From contig DATGFN010000062.1 of the NCBI GenBank assembly GCA_035308965.1, positions 434,001-498,000 of the forward strand: 64,000 bases of DNA, read 5' to 3'. Each line of letters starts with the position of its first letter. Position 1 is the first letter of the stretch. The notes under the pieces were generated by a model, which saw nothing but the letters and a program-made list of their open reading frames with translations, made no database searches and had not been told where the DNA came from. The DNA comes from DASYXZ01 sp035308965 (lineage in GTDB: Bacteria > Acidobacteriota > Terriglobia > UBA7540). Made by a program: the position numbers and the translations under genes. Below, in pieces: positions 9,363-17,079 of the stretch.

Positions 9363-10796
9363 ATGGTGAAATTCAGACTGGTGCTTCTGGTCCTTCTCCT
9401 GCCACAAGTTTTGTGGGCGTTGCCACAAGCCAAGCTAACCGAAGCCCAGGTGCACAACAATCAAGGAAACGACCTGTATGGCAAGGATCAATTGGACGCT
9501 GCGATTGCAGAGTTTCGACAGGCTATTCGCTTGGAACCGAATTTCGCCGTCGCCCACCTCAATCTGGGCAGGGCGCTCGACGACAAAGGGGACTTTGACG
9601 GCGCGATCAGCGAGTACCGTGAGGCCCTGCGCCTGGATCCGAAAAACGAAAGTGCGCACAGGTTCCTTGGCGTGACCCTGGCAGAGAAGAACGACTGGGA
9701 TGGAGAAATCGCCGAGGAGCGCGAAGCCCTCCGCCTGAACCGAGCGAGCGCTTTTGCCCACGAATTTCTCGGCGTGGGCCTCGGAAAAAAGGGCGACTGG
9801 GATGGAGAAATCACCGAGGAACGCGAAGCCGTCCGGTTGAACCCGAAAAGCGATACGGCGCACCAATACCTCGGCGAGGCCCTGGGAGAGAAGGGCGACG
9901 TAAGTGGAGAATTCGACGAGGAACGGGAAGCCTTCCGCCTGAATCCGAAAAACGAGAACGCGCGCTACGACCTCAACCATGGGCCCCAGGGTAAAAGCAA
10001 CTCCCAAGCGAAAACTGAGGACGAAATTTGGGCACCCGGTTGGTTTCAATTCATGGGAATCTTCGTGTTCATAGGATTCGCCGGAGGGCTCTATAGTTTC
10101 ATCAGGGGATTGATCATGTTTCGGGAATTCCGCGTCTTGGAAGACACGCCCGAGATTCCGATCCAAAGCATCGCCATGGGTTTGACCCACGTTCACGGAA
10201 AATCGGAAGGCGAGCAGACCGTCCCTGGCCCGGTCTCCAAACGGCCATGCTATTTCTATGAAGTGGAGATCGAAATATGGGCAACCGATTCGCATGGGAG
10301 GAACGGACAATGGGCGTATTATGCGACCCACGCCGATGGCGTAAGATTTTATCTTGCCGATGCCACCGGAAAAGTGTTGGTGGATGCGCATGGTGCGGAA
10401 CTCGATTTGTCCCTATCGGATTCAGTCAAGGGCGTGACCACGACGCATCGTGGGGCGAAGATATGGAGGCCCGATGACAAGGAGCTGGGAGCTTACATCG
10501 AACGAGCCAAGCCCGGGACTCCGCCCGGACAATATCGCGTGCGGGAGTGTGCCATCATGCCCAAAGGCTCGTACGACATGATCGGAACGTGCGTCGAAAA
10601 CCCCCAAGCCAAGCGTGAAGACGATCGCAACCTGATCGTGAAAGGCCAGAACGAGAAGACGTTTATGATTTCCGAGCGGACCGAAAAAGAAGTGGAACAA
10701 AATATGCGCAAGAGTGTGAAGCGTTATATCTCTTGGGGAGCGGCCGTGGCTATTGTTTGTCTCATCGCCTTTTTCTTCATGGTGGGGTGGATTTGA
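9363..10796 (+). CDS. TPR repeats fused to a GIDE/MULAN-like membrane domain
   Basis: A 477-residue protein with a signal peptide or anchor (about 1-20), then five to six 34-residue TPR units to about residue 205. A transmembrane segment follows (about 222-247), then a soluble domain, and a last transmembrane helix at 455-477. The domain between the two helices, with PCYFYEVEIEIW, DGVRFYLADATGKVLVD and YRVRECAIMPKGSYDMIGT, resembles the GIDE (BAM, beside-a-membrane) domain of MULAN-type proteins, known also from many prokaryotes. No RING finger is present. GGAGG lies 4 nt before the ATG. It likely places a TPR platform in the periplasm next to the membrane; the partner is unknown. The next gene encodes a related TPR protein. 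Confidence 0.72.
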   Translation: MVKFRLVLLVLLLPQVLWALPQAKLTEAQVHNNQGNDLYGKDQLDAAIAEFRQAIRLEPNFAVAHLNLGRALDDKGDFDGAISEYREALRLDPKNESAHRFLGVTLAEKNDWDGEIAEEREALRLNRASAFAHEFLGVGLGKKGDWDGEITEEREAVRLNPKSDTAHQYLGEALGEKGDVSGEFDEEREAFRLNPKNENARYDLNHGPQGKSNSQAKTEDEIWAPGWFQFMGIFVFIGFAGGLYSFIRGLIMFREFRVLEDTPEIPIQSIAMGLTHVHGKSEGEQTVPGPVSKRPCYFYEVEIEIWATDSHGRNGQWAYYATHADGVRFYLADATGKVLVDAHGAELDLSLSDSVKGVTTTHRGAKIWRPDDKELGAYIERAKPGTPPGQYRVRECAIMPKGSYDMIGTCVENPQAKREDDRNLIVKGQNEKTFMISERTEKEVEQNMRKSVKRYISWGAAVAIVCLIAFFFMVGWI

Positions 10797-10833
10797 CCCG
10801 TGATGCTCAACATTGGTTTTTCGGAGGCTTGCT

Positions 10834-11628
10834 ATGACATTCAGACTAATGCTGCTGGCTTTTCTCGTGATCCCCGGAGGTTGGGTGGTTGCGCAAACCA
10901 AGCTTACGCCCGCCCAGGAGCACTACAACCGGGGAAACGGTCTTTATGGCAAAGGAAATGTGGAAGGCGCGATTGCCGAGTATCGGGAGTGCATTCGACT
11001 GGACCCGAAAATCTTTCAAGCCCACTACAGTTTGGGTGTGGTGCTTGAAAGTAAAGGTGACCAGGACGGCGCGATCGCCGAGTACCGCGCCGCCATTCAC
11101 CTGCGGCCGGACTTTGCCGACGCGCACAACAATCTCGCGAACGTGTTGGGCACCAAGGGCAACGTGGATGAAGCGATCGCCGAATACAAGACCGCCCTTC
11201 AACTCCAGCCAGACGATGCCATGACGCATCACAATTACGCCAAGGCGCTCGATGGTAAAGGCGACCATCAGGCCGCCATCGCGGAATTTCGCACGGCGAT
11301 TCGCCTGAAGCCGGACTACGGCAAGGCACACTACAATCTCGGGCACACGCTCTACGCTATGGGTGATTTCGACGGGGCGCTGGCCGAATACGGCGCGGCG
11401 GCCCGCCTGCTGCCGAACCTCCCTGAAGCGCATTACAACCTCGGAAACTCTCTCTATAAGAAGCGCGACTATGATGGCGCCATACCCGAGTTCCGTGCGG
11501 CCATTCATCTGCGGCCGGATTACTCCGACGCGCACTATAACCTGGGCCTGGCGCTGGAGGCGAAGGGCGACAAGGCGGGTGGGCTCGCTGAAAAACAAAA
11601 GGCTGATGTGCTCGATAAGAAAAAGTAA
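10834..11628 (+). CDS. Exported tetratricopeptide repeat protein
   Basis: A 264-residue protein with a short signal peptide (MTFRLMLLAFLVIPGGWVVA then QT) and seven TPR units that fill the rest, each with the pattern A-x2-Y/H-x2-G-x2-L...G-D...A-I-A-E-Y/F-R-x-A-I-x-L-x-P-D. I chose the ATG at 10834 because TCGGAGG lies 6 nt before it; a TTG at 10813 is less likely. The first TPR is very similar to the first repeat of the preceding gene (LT-x-AQ-x-H-YN-x-GN-x-LYGK), so the two probably arose by duplication. It is probably a periplasmic scaffold. The spacing of 37 bp suggests co-transcription with the TPR-GIDE gene. Confidence 0.8.
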   Translation: MTFRLMLLAFLVIPGGWVVAQTKLTPAQEHYNRGNGLYGKGNVEGAIAEYRECIRLDPKIFQAHYSLGVVLESKGDQDGAIAEYRAAIHLRPDFADAHNNLANVLGTKGNVDEAIAEYKTALQLQPDDAMTHHNYAKALDGKGDHQAAIAEFRTAIRLKPDYGKAHYNLGHTLYAMGDFDGALAEYGAAARLLPNLPEAHYNLGNSLYKKRDYDGAIPEFRAAIHLRPDYSDAHYNLGLALEAKGDKAGGLAEKQKADVLDKKK

Positions 11629-11715
11629 CGTGAATCCCGGAAATCATGAGACGCCGCCAAAGGAAAAATCAGAATAGGAATGGGTACGCGAGTCTGGCAG
11701 ATTGGGGAGATCGGA

Positions 11716-12717
11716 ATGTCCACCAATATTAATGACAACCTTCAAGTGCAGGCGGGCGAGTGTTTGTGGACCCCTCCGCCTGGTGTGATTGACCATCTGG
11801 GGAACGCGCTCGCGCCGGATCGCGATTTTTTCGTCCGGCCGCCGCGGGAAATTGGCGACATCAAGAGCGCCCACACATCGCTCAAAAAGGGAGTGAAGGC
11901 GAAACCGGCGCAAGTGCGGCTCGCCATCGCTGCTCTTTGGGGTTTGGGCGGATTTCTCCTGGCTATGGGGATAAACCGCTTCGCGTACATACTCGATATT
12001 CCCTCGGGCATGACAGGCACTCCCATCGCGCTTTGGGCCGCCATCATAGGTCTGCTCCCGGCATATATCGCCTGGCGGAAATTAGGGTTCAAGCATTTCT
12101 GCCAGTTTGTGGGTGTGGATGGCTGCGCCCAAATCAGTTGCAAGGGCGAGCGGGAAAATATTATCGGAAACTCCGTTTTCTGTTTCAAGGACGCTGCGGC
12201 GATTTCCACTTCTGTAACCCGCCATTACAGGAACGGCATCTACACTTACACCAGTTTCTATTTCAATTGGTATCCCGCCGAGAGTGAAAAAGCGGTCTTC
12301 ACGCTTTCCGGCACCCACAGCGCGAATTTGAAAACGCCTCCTGCCGGTAATTCCTACCATTACCTGCGGGCGGCCGAATCGGCCTGGTACGACTATCTGA
12401 TCCCCAAGGCTGACGCCGAGCTCACCCAAAATGGCTATCTCAAATTCCATATGGGCCACAATCGCTATGCCCGTGTTGGGAGGGGTTTCATCGAAATCGT
12501 GGAAAAAGACGGCGCCGTCAACCGCTGCGAGGCGGGCGACATTGGCTCGGCCAAGCTGGCGTCGGGCAATTTCACCCTGACGCGCAAGGACGCCACGTCC
12601 ACTTTTTTCGGCCTGCTCGGGTCAAGCGGCACCTTCCACTTTAACTACAGCAACATGTATAACGGCAGGCTCTTCCTCTTGGCATTTCAAAAGTTTCTCA
12701 ATATTAAGGTGGGATAA
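11716..12717 (+). CDS. Two-helix membrane protein of unknown function
   Basis: No family recognised. The preferred start (ATG 11716, with GGGGAG 9 nt upstream) gives 333 residues; an in-frame ATG at 11680 would add 12. A cytoplasmic N-terminus of about 75 residues is followed by two hydrophobic helices (about 77-95, LAIAALWGLGGFLLAMG, and about 110-125, PIALWAAIIGLLPAYIAW). A C-terminal soluble domain of about 200 residues, rich in Tyr, Phe and Gly, reads like a PH-like beta fold on a membrane anchor, but that is only an impression. It follows the TPR genes closely and could belong to the same transcription unit. Confidence 0.55.
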   Translation: MSTNINDNLQVQAGECLWTPPPGVIDHLGNALAPDRDFFVRPPREIGDIKSAHTSLKKGVKAKPAQVRLAIAALWGLGGFLLAMGINRFAYILDIPSGMTGTPIALWAAIIGLLPAYIAWRKLGFKHFCQFVGVDGCAQISCKGERENIIGNSVFCFKDAAAISTSVTRHYRNGIYTYTSFYFNWYPAESEKAVFTLSGTHSANLKTPPAGNSYHYLRAAESAWYDYLIPKADAELTQNGYLKFHMGHNRYARVGRGFIEIVEKDGAVNRCEAGDIGSAKLASGNFTLTRKDATSTFFGLLGSSGTFHFNYSNMYNGRLFLLAFQKFLNIKVG

Positions 12718-12796
12718 TTCTCTGCAACCCGCCGGTTACTCTGTCATGCCCGAGAATTAGACTGAATGCGTTTTGGGGGGTTCTTTGCTAGAAATA

Positions 12797-13411
12797 ATGC
12801 GGACACCCTTCGTCTTGGTGGCGCTGGCCGCTGTTGCGATGAGTGGAGGCCGGCAAATTCTCACCACATCTCACCGGAAAATTAATTGGGGTTATGGCTG
12901 CGGCGGGAATTGCGCCGTGAATACCTCCGGCGAATCCGAGACTGTGCTTGGAAATAACCCGCCTGACGTACACCTTGAAGACCACGGCACACTCGCTCAA
13001 AGGCAAAGCGATCCCGATGGCATCATGACCATTACCACGCGCTGGAAATGCACGTTCCACGGCGCCAGTATCGCGGGCGCAGAACGGCGCGTATTCGATC
13101 TGGTCACGGATGTGAGTGAATGCACGCGCACGGAAGAGAGGATGGACGGCGGCAAGGCCACTACCAAGAAACAGATTGTCTGCGCCGCTCCGCCCAAAAA
13201 GTGGAAGCTGGTGTGCGTGCGCGAGGACGTACCTGTGAAGGGCGAACCGCGAGCAGCGTGGGTTTGTTCTCCCTCCGAAAACCTGGACAATTTCGGAACG
13301 GAATTTCCCTGGGTATTCGCCGTCGAAGGATCCATCACCACGGTAGTTTCCGGCGAGCCCCATCCCACAACTACTTATGAGCTAGCTCCGCCATCAGACC
13401 GCCGCGACTAG
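12797..13411 (+). CDS. Secreted Cys-containing protein of unknown function
   Basis: About 204 residues from the ATG at 12797 (MRTPFVLVALAAVAMSGG, a signal-like hydrophobic start). The mature part has nine or so cysteines (GYGCGGNC, RWKCTFHG, VSECTRT, QIVCAAP, KLVCVRED, WVCSPSE), consistent with disulfides in the periplasm or outside the cell. No family is recognised. The GGGGGG tract is 16 nt upstream, too far for a good ribosome-binding site, so a TTG start a few codons earlier is possible. It ends the rightward run; the next gene is convergent with 27 bp between. Confidence 0.5.
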   Translation: MRTPFVLVALAAVAMSGGRQILTTSHRKINWGYGCGGNCAVNTSGESETVLGNNPPDVHLEDHGTLAQRQSDPDGIMTITTRWKCTFHGASIAGAERRVFDLVTDVSECTRTEERMDGGKATTKKQIVCAAPPKKWKLVCVREDVPVKGEPRAAWVCSPSENLDNFGTEFPWVFAVEGSITTVVSGEPHPTTTYELAPPSDRRD

Positions 13412-13438
13412 TTGCGAAACCTTGCGTTGTATTAGTGG

Positions 13439-14989
13439 CTAAAGCGCCCAGCCTTCGCGCCGCTCGGGAGTCACGTAAGCCTGTGCAGTCGCGTTATTAG
13501 TAACCTTCAGGTTTGGGCCATCCCACTCAAGCTTGCCGCCCACGCGCGTGGCGAGGTTGGCCATTTGGAGAGCTTCAGTGACCACGCCGGAAAACTCAAA
13601 GTTCGCGCCGGGTTTCGTCTTGCCGCCCTTGCAGGCATCGAGCCATTCGCGCTCGTTGCCCGGTGAACGCGGCAGAGTTTTGGGCGGCGGCTGGAAAGCG
13701 GCCATGGCGGAAGCGGGAATTAATTTAGGATGTTGTCCGGTAAATCCGCAGAGGATTTTCCCTTTGTCCCCTATGAACAGCAGTCCCTCGTTCTGCTCGC
13801 CGTGCATGGACTGATGTTCGTCCATCTCTTCCGGCCTCGCGGGCAGCAAGCCGCCATCGTACCAATTCAATTTAACCGGCGGCATATCGCCGCGCGCGGG
13901 GAAATTGAAGCGCACGATGCAGCCCAGCGGATAGGTCTCCTCGTGGCGTTCGGTGGAACTGGCGTCAACGCTGGTGGGAGCTTCAAGTTTCAGCACGCGG
14001 AAAATAGTGTCGAAGCTATAGCACCCCATGTCGCCGAGTGAACCGCAACCAAAGTCGTACCAGCCGCGCCAAACGAAGGGAAGGTAGGCGTGATGGAATG
14101 GCCGGGCGGGCGCCGGGCCAAGCCAAAGATCCCAATCGAGCCCCTCAGGCACAGGCTGCGTTTCAGTGGGGCGGTCGATGCCTTGCGGCCAGAAGGGGCG
14201 GCTCGACCAGTTTTGAACTTCGCGCACCGGGCCGATGGCGCCGGCCCAAATCCACTCGCACAACTGGCGGGTGGATTCCGACGCTTGATTGCCGACCGCC
14301 ACCTGCGTGGCTACGCCCGTCTGGCGGGCGATTTCGGCGATGCGCCGCGCCTCATAAATAGTATGCGTCATGGGCTTCTGGCAGAAAACGTGTTTGCCCT
14401 TCTTCATAGCCGCCGCTGAAACCGAGGCGTGCAGATTGTCCGTGGTGCACACCACCACCGCATCCACGCCTTTTTCCTTTTCCAGCAACTCGCGAAAATC
14501 AACGTAAGCCGCGCAGCCGCGCGACTGCCCGGACCGCTTCTGCGCGCCATTGTAACCGTCCACAATTTTCTGGCACGCGTCACGCCCCGCCACGCCGCCG
14601 GTCACTTTCAGCGACGGCGTCAACTGGAGGGGCTTCTCGGGACTGAGCCAATCCCAGCCTGTGTCCGTCCCGATCAATTTCCGCACCGAATCGCGAAATT
14701 CGTGCTGTCCCCACTGCGGATAATCGTCGCTGCCCTGGTTCACGTCACAAACGGCGACGCCTTGTACGTCCGGCTCTTTAAGAAATTCAAGCATCACGCG
14801 CAAGCCCTGCGCGCCCACGCCGATGAAGGCAAGGTTTACCTTATCGCTGGGAGCGACGTATCCCGCGCCGCCCAGCACGTGGCGCGGCACAATCGTGAGG
14901 CCAGTGATGGTGGTGGCGGCGCCACTCAGAAACCTGCGCCGGGTCACCTGTGGGTTCAAATTCTCAGGAAAATTCTTTTGGTTTTTCAT
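13439..14989 (-). CDS. Tat-exported Gfo/Idh/MocA family oxidoreductase
   Basis: A 516-residue NAD(P)-dependent sugar or polyol dehydrogenase family member. The N-terminus carries a twin-arginine signal (QVTRRRFLSGAATTITGL), meaning it folds with cofactor in the cytoplasm and is exported. The Rossmann motif is VNLAFIGVGAQG (about 51-62), and the family's second motif appears as CQKPMTHTIYEARRIAEIA. The C-terminal domain has DMGCYSFDTIFRVL, where the usual active-site His is not obvious. Tat-exported members of this family are abundant in Acidobacteriota and Planctomycetota, usually linked to sugar turnover; the substrate is unknown. It stands alone, with a promoterless-looking palindrome upstream at 15092-15133. 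Confidence 0.85.
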   Translation of the reverse strand: MKNQKNFPENLNPQVTRRRFLSGAATTITGLTIVPRHVLGGAGYVAPSDKVNLAFIGVGAQGLRVMLEFLKEPDVQGVAVCDVNQGSDDYPQWGQHEFRDSVRKLIGTDTGWDWLSPEKPLQLTPSLKVTGGVAGRDACQKIVDGYNGAQKRSGQSRGCAAYVDFRELLEKEKGVDAVVVCTTDNLHASVSAAAMKKGKHVFCQKPMTHTIYEARRIAEIARQTGVATQVAVGNQASESTRQLCEWIWAGAIGPVREVQNWSSRPFWPQGIDRPTETQPVPEGLDWDLWLGPAPARPFHHAYLPFVWRGWYDFGCGSLGDMGCYSFDTIFRVLKLEAPTSVDASSTERHEETYPLGCIVRFNFPARGDMPPVKLNWYDGGLLPARPEEMDEHQSMHGEQNEGLLFIGDKGKILCGFTGQHPKLIPASAMAAFQPPPKTLPRSPGNEREWLDACKGGKTKPGANFEFSGVVTEALQMANLATRVGGKLEWDGPNLKVTNNATAQAYVTPERREGWAL

Positions 14990-15091
14990 TAAACGGCCCC
15001 CTAAATTAGTTCCCAGATTCTACATCGATTCCCGCGATGAAGTGACATTGATCTTTAACAACTCGTTGAGAAACTAGCGCCCGCCTGGGCG

Positions 15092-15133
15092 GGTCATTCC
15101 GAGGAGGTCCGTCGGCTGACGGATCGGAATGAC
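15092..15133. repeat. GTCATTCC-type palindromic intergenic repeat
   Basis: GTCATTCCGA at one end and TCGGAATGAC at the other enclose a second small palindrome (GTCGGCTGAC). The same theme, with GTCATTC and GAATGAC ends and GTCAGCTGAC inside, recurs at 59484-59611, so this is one member of a dispersed hairpin family. It lies between two leftward genes and may help end transcription of the GNAT-side transcript; there is no T-run. Confidence 0.7.
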
Positions 15134-15236
15134 ACGGTCGGAAACGGTTTTCAACAAATTGCTAAGTTCGTACCGGAATAACCAAATTGAAGATCATGCA
15201 GGCGGAACAGTTTTGCATATTACACCCGCGCCGTGA

Positions 15237-15704
15237 TTATGGGAGATAAAGTTCCAGAAAAGAGGCGCCGGGAACAGGATTCTTGCGGTAAGCCGGGATG
15301 GCCTTAAAACCCAGCGCGCGGTAGAGGCTGATGGCGCGTTTCATCGCAGGCACGGTATCAAGCAGCACGCGCTTGTATCCAATCTCCCTCGCCTCCGCGA
15401 TGATCAGCGTCGCCAGCCGTTTCCCCACGCCTTTTCCGCGAAAGAGCGGGCAAACATAGAACCGTTTCATCTCGCAATCTTCATCCGATATTTTTCTTAA
15501 GGCAATGCACCCGGCGGGGCGGCCTTTCTCGAAGGCCAGATACAAACGGCCGCCGGGCGGGGTGTAATCCCCAGGCAGCTCGGCCAACTCCTGCGCGAAA
15601 TTCTGGAAGGATAGGTCAAAGCCCAGCGAGTCTGCGTACTCGCGGAAAAGAGCACGCGCAATTTCAACGTGTTTTCGAGTTTTTACACTGTCGATGACTA
15701 ACAT
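15237..15704 (-). CDS. GNAT family N-acetyltransferase
   Basis: A 155-residue acetyl-CoA-dependent acetyltransferase. The acetyl-CoA pyrophosphate loop is visible as RFYVCPLFRGKGVGKRL (the R/Q-x2-G-x-G/A signature, about residues 83-99), preceded by the beta-strand PAGCIALRKI and followed by YKRVLLDTVPAMKRAISLYRALGF. That last motif, with a C-terminal AIPAYRKNPVPGASFLELYL, is typical of small GNATs acting on amino acids or small molecules; the substrate cannot be deduced. It is 89 bp downstream of selD on the same strand. Confidence 0.85.
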   Translation of the reverse strand: MLVIDSVKTRKHVEIARALFREYADSLGFDLSFQNFAQELAELPGDYTPPGGRLYLAFEKGRPAGCIALRKISDEDCEMKRFYVCPLFRGKGVGKRLATLIIAEAREIGYKRVLLDTVPAMKRAISLYRALGFKAIPAYRKNPVPGASFLELYLP

Positions 15705-15793
15705 GAGATCGCTTTCCTGGAAGGGCGCGGCAACATTGTTCGTATATGCGCGGCGCTTGAGTCATGGCCACCAAGGTTGGTGGCAAATCATTT

Positions 15794-16837
15794 CTATTGA
15801 ATGCGCAGTAGCGATTTGGTTTTCTCGACGATCTCTCCAACCTCCTTGGCAGGAACTCCATTCGTTCCCAGGCGCGCTACCAGCCGGGCGGCATCGCTGT
15901 GACTGACGGCAAGGAGAAGGCCCCCGGAGGTCTGAGGATCGTAAAGCAGGTTGCGAACGTCCTCCGGGATGGCTTCCGCGAACTCGACGCAGCCGCTGAT
16001 AAATTCAATATTCCTCTTCAGGCCACCGGGCAAAAAATTGCGGCGCGCCAATTCGCGGGCTTCCGGCAGAAAGTCGATGGCGAGATGGTTGATCACCATG
16101 CTCACCTGGCTGGCCGCCGCCATGCCGCGCGCATGGCCAAGAAATCCAAAGCCGGTGATGTCGGTCGCGGCGTGCACGCTGAATTGCAAAGCGGTTTCGC
16201 TGCCCGCGCGGTTCAGCGTGGCCATGGATTCGATGGCGGCGCGCATAGCCTCATCACTGGCGGCGCTGCTTTTGAGCGCAGTGGAGATGATGCCAGTGCC
16301 AATTCGCTTGGTGAGCACCAGGCGGTCGCCGGGCCGCGCTCCCGCATTCGACAACACCCGCACGGGGTTGACCACGCCAGTGACGGCATACCCGAATTTA
16401 ATTTCATCGTCGCCTATCGAGTGTCCGCCGATCACCGTGCAGCCGGCCTCCTGCATTTTAGAGAGGCCGCCCTGGAGGATGCGCTCCAGAATGGAAACGT
16501 CGCGCCCGGTCTGGGGAAAGCCCACAATGGAGAGCGCCGAAATCGGGCGTCCGCCCATGGCGTAGACGTCGCTCAGAGAATTGGCGGCGGCAATTTGGCC
16601 GAAGGTGAAAGGATCGTCCACGATGGGCGTAAAAAAATCGACCGTTTGCACCAGAGCCAGGTCGGGCGTGAGTTGATACACTCCAGCGTCGTCGGCGGTG
16701 TCGAAGCCAATCAGGACGTGCGGGTCGGATTGTTTGGGCAGCTTGCTGAGCACAGAGTCCAACATACTTGGACTCAACTTGGCCGCTCAACCCGCCGCTT
16801 TCACCATTGCCGTCAGGCGCTCGCGTTCGTCGGTCAT
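15794..16837 (-). CDS. selD: Selenide, water dikinase, itself a selenoprotein (in-frame UGA at codon 17)
   Basis: SelD makes selenophosphate from selenide and ATP, the Se donor for selenocysteine and selenouridine. Conventional translation would start at a TTG at 16777 and miss the N-terminus. Reading upstream through TGA (complement of 16787-16789) gives ATG at 16837 and the N-terminus MTDERERLTAMVKAAGUAAK. The UGA falls exactly at residue 17, the position of catalytic Cys17 of E. coli SelD, and K20 is also kept (GUAAK against GCGCK). The full protein is 347 residues. Downstream motifs include DDAGVY, TVDFFTPIVDDPFTFGQIAAANSLSDVYAMGG, GGHS, DITGFGFLGHARGM and DPQTSGGLLLAV. A SECIS-like hairpin follows the UGA. 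No other sel gene is in the window. Confidence 0.95.
16755..16775 (-). promoter_or_regulatory. SECIS-like hairpin directing selenocysteine insertion in selD
   Basis: On the mRNA, 11 nt after the in-frame UGA, GAGUCCAA pairs perfectly with UUGGACUC (8 bp) around the 5-nt loop GUAUG. The apical loop lies about 20-24 nt after the UGA, within the 16-37 nt window typical for bacterial SECIS elements read by SelB, and it has the G and U commonly found in such loops. It lies inside the coding region, encoding residues around SPSMLDS. Confidence 0.85.
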
Positions 16838-16895
16838 GCCCCCGATTATATGCGAAGGAAGGCCCAAAGTCCGTGGTCAGTTGTCCGTTGAAAGA

Positions 16896-17062
16896 ATTGA
16901 GTGATTAAGTGATTGAGTGATTGAATCCCGCCCGTCGGGTCTTTTCCAGGCCACACGATCCGCGGACTCGGGACAAAGGGCCAAGGAGAACCTACAACGG
17001 ACGCCTTTCAGCCAAATTCATTGATACAATGTCTCAATGATTCAATCGCCAAATCACTCAAT
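16896..17062. repeat. Intergenic inverted repeat built from ATTGAGTGATT / AATCACTCAAT words
   Basis: Left arm ATTGAGTGATTAAGTGATTG and right arm ...GATTCAATCGCCAAATCACTCAAT are inverted relative to each other across about 165 bp between the divergent selD and acyl-CoA dehydrogenase genes. The same words recur at 48117-48150 and 49644-49732. Just left of it (16869-16890) is a GTCCGTGGTCAGTTGTCCGTTG stretch of another repeat family. Confidence 0.65.
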
Positions 17063-17079
17063 GTTTTTTTGGGGGCCTC

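Noticed and set aside
12788..13363. 191-codon minus-strand frame
   Set aside because: Antisense to the secreted Cys-containing protein, no ribosome-binding site and no recognisable motif.
16775..16777. TTG as true start of selD
   Set aside because: It would remove residue 17 and Lys20, both needed for catalysis; reading through the UGA gives the family N-terminus.
15899..16891. 330-codon plus-strand frame across selD
   Set aside because: Antisense to selD; no motif; the real gene is supported by full family conservation.
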